Shown here in pieces: positions 45,734 to 57,545 of a stretch of DNA of 64,000 nt. The DNA comes from Polytrichum commune (lineage: Eukaryota > Streptophyta > Polytrichopsida > Polytrichales > Polytrichaceae). Numbering within the stretch: the first letter of the stretch is position 1; every line of letters starts with the position of its first letter. The notes under the pieces were generated by a model. It was given only the letters and a program-made list of their open reading frames with translations. It was not told the DNA's origin and did not search any database. Position numbers and translations under genes: made by a program. The stretch lies in contig OX485804.1 in the NCBI GenBank assembly GCA_950295325.1, positions 3,472,001 through 3,536,000 on the forward strand, read 5' to 3'.

Positions 45734-46502
45734 CCCTCTTTAGTATGACACATTTGGGAAACACAAAAAATGTCGTATTATCGAGGTGTCGTCTTCTCGT
45801 TAATATGACAAATAGCATTAAATTGTCGTACTATTGAAGGGAATACAAAATCTTAAGTAATGTGAGCTTATATATATATATATAAACAAGTTTAAGCAAT
45901 ATGGATGGTATGAAATAATAACTTATATCTCCAAACGAATAAAAATATTCTCAAGACCTCTTGAAATAGGAGTCCAAAGATCTCTGGTGTTGCCTACCCA
46001 AGTTAGCAATTGTCATCTTATCTAAATTTCCTACCAACTTTTGAAAACTAATAATTTCATTAACACCAAAATATAAAGAGTTGTCTAATAAGAAATTAGA
46101 CAACAATGATGCATGACGTTCAACATCACTAAGCTTTACTGTGGGTAGAGCAACATCATGAGTACAAGGCAACATACTAGGCAGGAGGCCACTCTAACCC
46201 TAACCATGTTCATTCTACACTAGTAACTCTAATTATCATTAAGTTCCCAATGATAAGTAAAGTTCCCAAGTAGTTCCCAAGTGAAAATGGATGTATCTTA
46301 GATGTACATAGCATAGATGAAAGGAATTTTAGCATCAACTACCTCTTTAATTTGACAAAATGGGGATTTTAAATGTCGTATCATCGAGTGTTGTAGTCGT
46401 AAAAAAGAGGGAGTTTTGAACTAAAAAGTTTGGTCGTGCAAAACTGTGTTGTAATATTGAGGTTGTCATATAAACAAGTGTCGTATTAACAAGGTTAGAC
46501 TG
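45734..46502 (-). mobile_element. Decayed pogo/Tigger-like DNA transposon
   Basis: The right border reads, on the minus strand, CAGTCTAACCTTGTTAATAC followed by gacac. This resembles the pogo/Tigger type of terminal repeat, and TA follows at 46503 as expected for TA targeting. Related words (tgtcgtattatcgagg, aatatgacaa) recur inside both ends. The outermost left terminal repeat is missing or decayed. A transposase-like fragment lies inside at 45951-46175. Confidence 0.6.
45951..46175 (-). pseudogene. Transposase C-terminal fragment, pogo/Tigger-like
   Basis: Seventy-four codons on the minus strand, rich in Leu/Asn, ending NLGRQHQRSLDSYFKRS. A final aromatic SYF/SFF-type motif is common at the end of Tigger-type transposases. 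No DDE residues are present in this fragment, so it is inactive. The assignment leans on the surrounding terminal repeat. Confidence 0.45.
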
Positions 46503-48446
46503 TAGCTAATTGGCACATATGAAGAGTATTGAGTTAGGTAATTTTAGGGGTCACCCGGTGTGTTGCTTGGTTTCCCACCTACCTGGTTCCTTTTGGTAGG
46601 TAGGTAGTAGGAAACTACTAGACACTAGGCTAATGATTAACTATGCTAAACTAATACGCATTGGAACAATCTATGTGTCATAGAAATCATCAGCTCCAAG
46701 CCATGGTTGGGAGGCAGTGGTCCCACAGGAGTGGGAGGATAGCAATGTTGGCTCTCATTGGCCTTTGGGTTTCCCAGACTTTATGATCCATCTCATTTCA
46801 TTGGAGAAAGTGTAGTCAGACCCATTTAGGTTTACACCCTAGCACCTAAAAGCAACCTAACTATACAATCACCCGGCTAGGCAATGACCCAAGCCAACTA
46901 ATGTTCAGCATGGCATGGCTAAGTAGGTAGTGAATTATATAAATATGGTTCGATGGCGGTGGCCGTGCCTTGGCCCCGACTCAAATCTAGTTTGAGAATA
47001 TTCAGATGCCGGCAATTGACTTGATTATTCCTTAATATTTTAACCATGTCCAAGGGTCCCACGGAAAAATTGAGGCCACCTAAGTAATGTTATGGACCAT
47101 GATGTGGCCTTGGATTCCATGAAGCTACTTTGAAAAATGAAGGAAATTGCCCAATATGTAACATGTGGGTAAGTGGATATGACGTGTCATCATGAATATT
47201 TTATTTTATTTTATTAAAAAAATCCATTTCACACATTTGTAAACTTGAACACATTTTTTAAATGCTAAAAATGCTGAAAATTTTAATTATAAATGATTTT
47301 ATATAAATATACATTGTAGGTAATAATTTATTTCCAGAATAATTCTATGTATTATGCATCAAATTAATTGAGTAATATGTGAATTATGTCATCAAGATAA
47401 AAATGTCACAATAGTTAGGATAGGCTAAACGCTAAATGTACAAAAGTTTGACTATACCTTATCTAACTTTGATCATCCGAAATATGTTTTCCAATTCAAT
47501 CGTCATTTTATTTTATCCCTCCTTTTTTTCATATAATGAAAAAATAAAGTTATACCTTAATTTATAATTATGTTTGACATCTTATGTCATGTCAACATGT
47601 CATCATGCTCACCATATCATCATAAATCACAATGTAATTATTCAATAGAAAATTCAACACAACATGTCAAGTATCTAGACCATAAGTAGTTTTTGTTTTT
47701 GCTAAAAATGGATTCTTACTAAATGACGTACATTATGTGAAGATTGGATTTTTTTTCTAAAATATATTCACCGGTTTTACATTTAGCCATTGTATAATTA
47801 GATCTCTTATTCAATCACTTGAAGAAAAATTAAAATTAGAAAGAAATTGATCAATTAGCTACTTCTTCTAGAATGTGAAACGCGCAATTAGTGCAAGTCT
47901 ATGATAGATTTTCCAAATTGTGACCATAATCATTTTCTTCATAATCATTTTGGAACGCAAATGAATATTTTATTCTTTGGTGTCCATTCTTGAGTGCACA
48001 CTAAACTATACATTAGTCAAATATAGATTTGTTCGATTAAAATAGGTCCACTTGAGGTTTTTTTCTTCGAAACTCTAATGAGATGAGATGAATCCATAGC
48101 CAATACAACATAAAAATGGATTGTGTAGTTAAAAGTGCTGACAATAGGGCCACATAAGGTATGTTGACATCATTCAATTACTTCTCTTAATTGGTTACCT
48201 ATATCTGACCAGAGTGTGGCTAGGTATGGGTCTAAGAATCAACCAAAAAAGACATGTGTTTCAAAGAGAGTTGTGGTCATAATTTGATAAATAGTGTAGG
48301 CTAAATAATCAATAGAGTTTGAGGACCTTTATGATCATTTGATGAGAAAGATAACCTTCATTAATGAGATATTCATACAAGTGTTAAGAAAAAGGGGTCG
48401 GTCACGTTTTGGATTTGCAGATCATCTCACCCCGCATGCTGGTTCA
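46503..48446. other. AT-rich intergenic stretch
   Basis: Nothing recognised. Confidence 0.35.
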
Positions 48447-48812
48447 CATGAGGTCCCAAGTCCCACACATGTTAGCAAGTCCCAACATAAAGGCAAAGTC
48501 CCAACTTTTGAGCCTGAAGAAATAAATAAAATACAATCTATACAATAATCATTAAAGTTGGATCTTGATTAGTGTATGCAAAAAGAAACTCATGGGACTT
48601 GTGTTGAAAGTTCGGGCTAACTTTTAGCTCGACCCAACTCTCAACACAAGTCCCAAGCCTCACCTCCCAAAAATGTGCCATGTAGGCATTCATGTCATAC
48701 TTGGGACTTAGGACTTGGGACCAGTGGTAAGTCCCAACTTCATTGCTCTCAACAGTTGAGATTGCACAGATTGACCTCAAGTGACTTGGGACTTGGGACT
48801 TGAGACCCGCGC
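48447..48812. repeat. Cluster of AAGTCCCA words in both orientations
   Basis: AAGTCCCA or its complement TGGGACTT occurs about ten times in 365 bases, first as AAGTCCCA (48452-48500, 48643, 48729) and also as cttgggacttgggacttg (about 48699 and 48783). The two orientations can pair as a long imperfect fold-back. Confidence 0.7.
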
Positions 48813-50924
48813 ACCCCTAATTGTGTGTTTCATATCTCACAAGAAGTGGGTGCATGTTTAAAAGTGTATGTTTTAATGGCCATAGCCTTACCTCACTCAT
48901 GTTGTGATCTATGAGATTTTCCAGATTGCCATGCAAGGGACGAATTGTGAAGGATTCTGGAATGTCATTCATGATCATTTAAAAGGGAAGATGCTTCATT
49001 CAAATTGTGTACAATTTTGAATGATGGAATATTCTTCTATCATCTACTTGTTTTATTGATGGGGGTTTTGTGGTGTGTAATTTCCAAGCTTCAGGTGATT
49101 GGAAAATGTGGTTGGGGATAATGGTGTGTGGTTTTATAATATACAAATGAATGCAACTTCAGTCCTCAATGAATGAGTATTATTATACTCGCCATTGCTG
49201 TTACTTGAAACTTCTTTGAACTCTTCACTTCTACAACAAACTCTTGAACTCTTGTCTTTTGCCCCTGGTTCAAACTCGGGACGACCAAAAAAATGGAGCT
49301 TTGTTACCTCAGATTCCTCTTACAGTCCTACCAAACATAACCAACTCAAATAGTTTGCTTCCTCACCACAAATATTACGAAGCAAAATTCCCAAGAATCG
49401 AGAATGGGAAGAAAAGAAAAAAAGGAATAAATAAATAAATGGGGCAGCTAAGCAAACTCCGAATTTCAGCAACTAAGCAAACTCCTCCAACCTTGAATAC
49501 TAGATTCAAGCCAAAATCTTATGATGGTCAAGCCAAGTGTCTTTTGAAGTCCAACCGAAACCCTTGAATACTAAATTGGAAACTTAAAATATGAAAGAAA
49601 TGAAAACTTTGCATTCAATACTTGAGGTGGCCATGTTAGATTGAAAGAACCCTAACCATTTCCGATCGAATCAAAATATTATGAGGTGGTACCACCTTCA
49701 TACTTGGAATTCCAAGTATAAACATAAATAACCCACCTAACTTCTTGAGAGCTCAGAGTTGGACATCCACGTCACCATTGTCAACACCCTAGTTCAAGCT
49801 GTGATTCATTTTGGTGATTTACTCACCAAAATCTTGTATTATCAGCCACATCGAGACAAGAATCCATCTGCGCCAGTGCTAAAGTGGTTGATCTCATCCG
49901 TGGAGATGAACTCATTAATGAGAATATGAGTGCAACAAATCTCCTCGGTCGTCACTGACCTATAGATACAATACAGAGAATTCACTCTCGAATATACACC
50001 ACAATAAACTCTTCAATCTCCTACAACATGATCTAGCATACAATAGATGAATACAATTATACAACATGTATTGTGAGCCGTACAAATCGTACCAACCCCA
50101 TCGGAGTATGATAATGACCTACTTGTGACATTTGTGGCAGCACTTTTATACACAATACTCAAAACCCATTGATGTGATTGAAGCTCAATATCCTGGCCGT
50201 CGGAAAACTAACCCACTCACTAAGTGACATCTGTTACTTCTTATGAGCTACCCAGTTGTGATGAGTGCAATGAAGTGAGTCCCATTTCTTAAACAGTATA
50301 TTCAAAGCCTCTTCAAAGCGGTTTAGGAAATCCATCTAATATAACTACATGTTCGAGGGAGGAAATCTGCATACATACCAATTGAACAAGATGAAAGTGA
50401 TGACCGTCTAGTGCAGATCCAAAACACAGCCAAGGCAGAAGAGGAAAGCATGCATATTGTCAGCGAAGTGATGCATTATAGACTGAAGGAATTGGTAAAT
50501 AATGAGAAGAGCAACATCCTACAAGCTCCCCAGATGCCTGCCACATACTCCCGACAATAACCAGCTCATGTGCAGCATGCTACACAAGCAGCAAACTACA
50601 CTTTCCTGAGCACTACCTATTCACAAGACAAATATTGTGCAAAAAGGGCCCTACTTAAGAAGTATTATGGTGAATTAAGGCAATGGAGCTGTGCTTAGCT
50701 ATCCAAACCCAAAGGTGACAGCTACTTGCTTAAATCTTTGCAGAAACATACTTGCAAGCAATGAGTAAGACCCTCATAGATTGCGTGAGACTAGAGAGAG
50801 AGAATTCAATAAGTTGAGAAAGGTGATGCGTCAAATACGCAACTGATGAGACTCTGCAGAAAGATGAAAGGGCAAGTCAAATCAGCCCCAAAGTGTTGTT
50901 GCTGCAAAAAGTGGCTTCTAAGCC
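48813..50924. other. Intergenic stretch 3' of the TMN gene
   Basis: The last few hundred bases before 50925 are probably the 3' UTR of the minus-strand gene. No other gene recognised. Confidence 0.35.
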
Positions 50925-53900
50925 TTAGTCGCACTTGATATTCCTGTAGATTCGACGTACAAACATCGATGAACCTAGGTAGCCCACAGCTCCTGCAAAA
51001 AAACAAGATCACCATAAATCTTTTTGACCTGTCTTTCTGCCATCTGGGATAGAACCACCACTAAGTAATTCCTCTAGAACTACAAATTAATTAGATGATG
51101 CAAAGCTTGATGCTGATGGTTTCACCTAAAGCATACAATATAAATGTGAAAAAATAAGTTCTTAATAAAGGTATGAACTGACAGGACATGGATGGAGATA
51201 CATAGGTGATGAATAACCACTTACCACAAAAGATACCCAGACCAAGGCAGAACATGAGAGTGTAGCCGAAGTAGAAACTTATTTGAAAGAAGCCTGACAT
51301 CTTTGTCTTCATGAAGTAATAATAAACAGAATAGAGATATACATAACCAGCTGTGGATGCAGCAGAGAAGAATGATGTCCATTGCCAGTTATAGTTCTCA
51401 GCATTTAGCAAGAAGTATGTCCCGACAATCGTCACACACACTGTTACAATGGTGAGGATCAAAAAGACCAGAAGCATGAACCCATAAACATAGTAGACCT
51501 GCAACAAATGACCTCTCAACTGTGTTAGAAACCACTTCAATAAGCAAATCATATTGTGCTAAAATCTCAGTAAAAAAAGACACTGAGATTTGAAGCCATA
51601 ATGTTATTTAGTTTTGAAATTATAAAAAAGCTAAACATTGAAGCACTCCAAGCAGAACATTAGGTGACCTATTATCCTATTAGAATGACATGGCAAAGAT
51701 CACAACACCAAGTGCAAATTGGTCTGTGATAAATACCTTGTACTGCCAGAAGGAGGTGAAGACAAAGTACATCTCGATGAAGATGCTTCCAAAAGGTAGC
51801 AAACCGCCCAATAATGCAACTATTGTGGGCGTCAAGTACCACTTCTTCTCAGGAATAGGTCGAGGGATGGTCTTTACTCTACAAGGGTTATCAGGGAGTC
51901 CACTCCAATTCCGTCCCACCACTGTTCCAAGAAGAGCCAATGGAAACGAAATAAAAGCCCAGATGACCAGCACAACCACCTGCCACGTCCCAGTGCAGAA
52001 ATCAAGGGTCAATTCCATGGGCATCCATTGGCAGCAATGGGACAATAACCCAGAAAACATCAGAAATAACTTCATGGAATGACTGTTGAAATCCCTATGC
52101 TAGACTAAACATGAATACTTGGCTAGTTTCATTCTAAGATTAGCCTACACTTCAAGACATCAAAATGTACTCATCTAATGATAAATTCAAGAACTAAAAA
52201 GGATAAATTGACACATCTCTGAAGGTCCTGGTCAACCAAAAATCTCCCTGAATTTGGATGGCTTACCATCGTGCCAAAGGGAATAGCTGCCAAGGAGTGG
52301 TAGTAGATAGCAATGAAATTCAGGAAAAAGCCAATTCCAAAGCAGAGGAATGGGAACAAAGATGCAGTGAGTAGCATTGACTTGATCCAGTGCTTGCCTG
52401 CAGGTCGACCACAAACATGTAGGATATTAAACAATAAGTTTGAAATCCCTCTCCTCACTCGTACAGATTCCAAACACCCTGACTTTCACATAATGATCTG
52501 TGATGTTGGAACTTCAAGAAAAGTGAAGCTCAAATGTCCAGCACCAGATACAGAGATTCCTGTTAATTGCATCCTTATGCACTATGACATATCCAGACAT
52601 TTTTGAAGATAATTACAATGCCAAAAAAACGTATAAGGTATATCTTTTTATGATGCAATTCCAGACTACAAAAATAAAGCAGCAAGAGATTCTAGTAACT
52701 TAATAATGAGGCATAGAAGCTAAGGTACAGAGAGGGGTAACAGGACATTTACCATCATTACGAGAGTAGAATCCTCCACTCACATATCCTGAAATGAAGG
52801 AAGTCAGAGCATAGCAAACAATAAAAGTAGTGACAATAGCCCCTCGCCTGCAAAAAACACAAATTCAACTCATCAAAACCTCAATCACCCTCTGCCAACT
52901 TCAAATAGCGATAACCTTAAGGTACACTACATTGTTTGCACATATCCTCCAAGGGAAGTCAAGGTCATATCCATACACATTCAAGTATTTTCAAGAGAAT
53001 AAACCTTGCTTCAATTGTAACTGATCTGTAGGGATCTAACTATCACAATTAGAAGAAAAAAAATTCACACTGACACGTCTAGAACCACGTGCATTGAGTT
53101 TCTAGGGCTAGCATACTTACCCAACATAGAGCATCCCAACAATTGCAAGCAAGATTACAAGTAACACGAGCATTGCAAGCTGGGCACCAGTGCCAACCAA
53201 TGCTGACAAAAGAACAAGGTTGCGGGGTGCACGGAAGACATCTCCATGGACCAATTTCCATCCTGATTCTTCACTTACATCTCTCTCCTGCAGAACAGGT
53301 CATGTTCACAGAATTCTAAGGATGACAATCATAATCATTGCAAAAAACCAGCATCCCCTCTAATCAAGAGGATATCCAGGCCAACCAGCAATCAATGACT
53401 ATAAATAAGAAATCACACCAATAATAACATTCTCTTCAGTAAAGAAATGCCAGAATAAGAACTTTACTGCTTACCAATGTCTCCAAATCATCCTCCTCAC
53501 GAGCATATTTGGCATAATCGTTGCGGAGAGTACGCATCAGAATCATTGAGACTAGGCCAGTGAGAAAAATGACCATCATAAACGAGTTGAAGATGGAGAA
53601 CCAATGGATCTACAAGAAAGACAAAACAGGCCCCAACCATTACAAATATAGACCAACCATGGAAAACCTCTTTGAGCTCATATATAGTAATGAACAAATA
53701 TAGTCATGCCACAACCCTAGTGGCCAATGCAACCAAATGAAGTCTTAATTGAAAATCAATGGCAGATACACGCTGAAGGACAATAATATGAGATATGCGT
53801 TTAGCAGCAGCCAACACTCCATGAAAGAAATATTCTGACAAGTACAATGACGAGATTGACAGACCTGATGTTCAAAGAAAGGATAGTCCAGATAAGCATC

Positions 53901-56269
53901 AAATCTCCTGATAAATGAAGTGTTGGTTGGCTCCCAATGCACAGCATACGTCAGGTCGATTTTCTTTCCAGCCTTAATGGGCTGAAGATCTTCTTGAGTA
54001 AGATTCACTTGAATAATCTGTTGACAAAACCAGAAGATACACAGCTTACATACTGCTATAAACTTTAAGCCAAAAATACAAAACAAGACGAAGATATAGT
54101 AATCAAGGTAGAATTTACTCTATCCAAGACTACACTGCATGTTGTATGCCATACCTGATCCTGGTTGTACTTAATGATCAGGTCTTTGTGTGTATACATC
54201 ATATACTTGGAATCATCATCCTTTTTGTCTGTGTGCTGCTCTCCCACAAACCCTGCAATCTCAATTCCCGTTGATAGTAAGTACTAGAATACTACCCTAA
54301 GCCACAATCAATCATATAGAGTAAAGGGTGTCCATGAGAAACTAATGCATTCCAAGTGACGAACTGAGTTTTATAAAGTTAACAGAGAAATGAAATGCAT
54401 AAACAACACAAGATTGTCAGAAATCTATTGCAATTTTATCAAGACCAAATAAAGCAAGACCATCGTAGAACTAATATCAAAAGGTTCAGAGGAAACATAC
54501 CCCACAGAGGTAGGTCATCTGATATTCCATTCCCGCCACACAAACCAAGGGGCAGACGTCCACATTCAAATGGTTTAATCAGAAAACCATGCAATCTCGC
54601 TAAAATGTAATTAATGCTTTAAAAATATCACAGAAATGATTGAAAAGAATGGGAACCAAACAGGAGAATTTCCATTTCTAAAAACTCTCATGCTTCACTT
54701 ATGGAGGATTTAAGATTCACATCAGAAGACTCATTGTTATTGACCTGTAAAGAGATGGATGGACTTCAGGCCTGACCAAGTGCTTATACACTATTCACCA
54801 AACAAGAAGTCACTAATTCACAACAAAGCTACCTTAAGCATCCTGCTCTAAACATTCCTTTAAAGACACAAAAACAAAAAGTAACTCACCCATGAAAAAC
54901 TCAAACCAGTATATATTTGCAACAGCATCCCTGAAGGTCGCAGCTGTCTGCTCGGTTAGCTCAATACTGCAGATAGTCTTCTTCTCCACCGGTGCTGCAT
55001 TAAAGAGTTGAACCCGGCTTGATAAGTGATATTTAGGTCAACATCTACAAAGGTATAGCTACAACGGCATTGTGTGCAGCTATTTATATAAATGCCCAAG
55101 GTCTAAAGTTCTATCAGACAACCATCATCACACAAGGATACAACAAATCCCAACAGTCATTGTACCTCTCAGCACCTGAATGAAAAGTTTAGTCTAGCTA
55201 CACCAATGAAAGGAAAACGCATAAACAATACCTCAAAGTAACCCTAGTGAGAGAGCAAAGGGAAAATACGTGAGATGACGCCATCTATTCCATGGGCAAC
55301 CTACATGCATGCCACATTTTAGCAATCAAGAGACGACTTCAGAGACCACTTACTGTTAAACTTGATGACAATCTCGCTGTCAATGAGTTCATTTCCTTCC
55401 AAAACTTCTCCAAGACCTCCCCATTTATGCCGGGAGTTTCCAGGCACTGGGTTGCAGAACGGCAAACTGTAGTAGTTATAGGTTTCCTGTGGGTTATTGT
55501 AGGGTCCCACTTTGTTTACCCACAGCATTACCTGGTCCCCTTTCTGATACTGCATATTCACAAGGTGCAATAATTAGAAGAAAAAAATTAATTACATGAA
55601 ACACAACAGGAGAGAAGAGATAATCCACTTACAAAGCCAAGAAACATCTACAGGTAATTGCAGACCAAGCAAGTACCACACTATCAAAATCTGGAGTCAC
55701 ACATCATCTTACAAAGTCAGCAATCACAAAATGGAACTCGTGCAGCTGTGAACTTCATTGTGACGGGCAAGCCGGAGGAAAAATATAATGTAGAACAGTT
55801 TAACAGGTTCACAGTAGATCCACTTAAATTTGCTTTCATAACCAACTATCTACACCACTGACACACGTGAAATGCCCCATTTAATAGAGTTAACAATATT
55901 CTCGAGCTCCAATCCACTTCCTATTTCTTATATTGAGCATGGGGATCGACCTAGAAGACAGCAACGGAATGTCAACAGCCCAAGCAGGTGTCACATCGTA
56001 GACATATAAAATAGATCTTAAAAATGTTCTCCAACCTCTGCTTCATGGGAAGCCATCACAATTGCAATGCTGCAAATTGGTTCAAGACTGCAGATCTCGA
56101 CTCAGAACGTGATGAAGAATGAGTGGAATAGAGCAGCACATGACACAAGATCGTGGAAGAAAGTTACATAACATACCCTATGATCATACTCGGTGGCACT
56201 GCAGAGCTGCGATACACAAAGTAGACAAACCGCCCCCAACAGCAGCAGCGCCCTATTGAGGGCCACCAT
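50925..56269 (-). CDS. TMN: Transmembrane nine superfamily protein (TMN/TM9SF, 591 aa, 13 exons)
   Basis: Exons on the minus strand: 56269-56177, 55549-55354, 54994-54890, 54518-54501, 54252-54155, 54017-53865, 53609-53475, 53287-53121, 52847-52753, 52397-52267, 51979-51737, 51498-51225 and 50992-50925. All have GT-AG borders with matching phases. TM9 proteins sit in endosome/Golgi membranes, with a large luminal N-terminal domain and nine membrane helices. Seen here: a signal peptide ([19 protein letters not shown]), luminal region to about residue 220, first helix in [18 protein letters not shown], then eight more helices. Typical signatures include [50 protein letters not shown] and [11 protein letters not shown]. 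The C-terminus [10 protein letters not shown] carries the KXD-type COPI/Golgi-retention signal. A Met 18 codons upstream (56323) is in frame, but the downstream ATG fits the signal peptide better. Confidence 0.95.
54501..54518 (-). other. 18-nt microexon of the TMN gene
   Basis: On the minus strand ATGACCTACCTCTGTGGG sits between AATATCAG and GTATGTTT. It supplies Asp-Asp-Leu-Pro-Leu-Trp, the strongly conserved TM9SF segment just before Gly-Phe-Val-Gly. Flanking exons would also join in frame without it. Confidence 0.9.
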
Positions 56270-57317
56270 TTTCAGGACTCCTTTAGTCAGGTCACGGCTC
56301 GGCGTCGTAGAAAACAAACTCAACTAACTCCTTACTCCCGCTAAGTTCCAGTCTTCGTCGTGCTAAGATAACCCTCACTTGTGACCTCAACAAACTCGCA
56401 CTTCTTGCGCACTTCAGCAAAGATCGCTACTCGCACGGGTCTAGAGCTTCCATGAAACTAACTGGCCGAGGCTGCGGTAACTCCAAGATCCTCCAATCCA
56501 AGATCCCCTCCCAGATCCCTACTTCCGTCACACCCTCGAACCATCCGTGAGGCGGCCGGAATACAGTCCCTGGCTCGAAACAAAAACACAGATCCTCAAA
56601 TTAGAAACCCCCCGACGACGATTTGTCGCTCTCCGTCAACAAAACCCTTGCTCTGCAACCCTACCCTGCCGCCAGATCTCCTCACCTGGAACACCGCCAA
56701 CCACATCACCTGCTAAAATCCGCTACAATGGCACTCCTCCACCAAACGGCCACCACACACAATATAAGTTATGACTCCCGCTGCCACGATCCGAGTCCAC
56801 AACGATACGAAAGAACCGAACCGAACCGAACCGAAACCCTGACCTAGACTAAGTTACGAGAAACGAAACCCTATGATGCGCGTCTGAGCTGCTCTGATCG
56901 CCTGATCTTGCCGTAATGCTCCTGCTGCCACTGTGAATGGCGTGGCCGCTGCGGGTCTGCGCGCTCTGCCGACGACGGAGCTGACTCTAGACCTTCGGTC
57001 GGTACTCCAACAGCTTCCCTGTGCGGCTATGGCGGATGTCGAACGCCATGCAATCCCCTGTTGGGATGATGAAGACGGCATGGCAAGGTCGCCCAGCCAG
57101 CCGGTCTCCCAGTCACCCTCCACCTCTTTCTCAGCGCTGACGTCCTCCCGTATCCAGTCGTTAATGAACGAAGACCTGGGACTTCCGGTCTGCACCTGAA
57201 AAGCGACGAGGCTGCCTCGTTGGAACGAACGAGTTCGGGTGAGGACAACGAAAGCAGGACGATCAGCCGATCGGCCGATCAGCCGGTCAGCCGGTCATCC
57301 TCCCCCTTCATTCGTGG
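56270..57317 (-). promoter_or_regulatory. Upstream region of the TMN gene
   Basis: A CpG-rich block (about 56340-57310) with a (CCGAA)n run near 56814-56834 and an 8-9-base repeat of gatcagccg/ggtcagccg near 57262-57298. Open frames exist on both strands in 56854-57248, as is common in GC-rich DNA. Promoter function is inferred from position. Confidence 0.35.
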
Positions 57318-57545
57318 CCTATGGACGGGGGAGAACCGACCCGCTAGTTACAGATGCACCGGTTGAGTTTGAGAATTAACCGGTTGAAGTTCATGACTGC
57401 AGGAAAATTACCCATCATTTTAGAGAAATTTATGGAATATACATTAAATTAATAAAGAAATACCGAAAGATCATACCATGTAACTGATTGGACTTGGAAA
57501 TACTAGGATCTCAACCGATTATGCTCGAAAATATCTCCGGTGCTC
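57318..57545 (+). repeat. Dispersed repeat, third locus
   Basis: Close to 41236-41480 throughout, and its first 120 bases to each unit of the array at 17931-19140 (gggagaaccgacccgctag, ggttgagtttgaga, aaaattacc). Family unknown. Confidence 0.7.

Noticed and set aside
48339-48548. Small protein gene
   Set aside because: The frame is driven by the AAGTCCCA repeat words and has no conserved motif.
56854-57248. Gene divergent from the TMN gene
   Set aside because: Open on both strands in CpG-rich DNA, no domain, no splice-linked exon; better explained as promoter-proximal GC-rich sequence.
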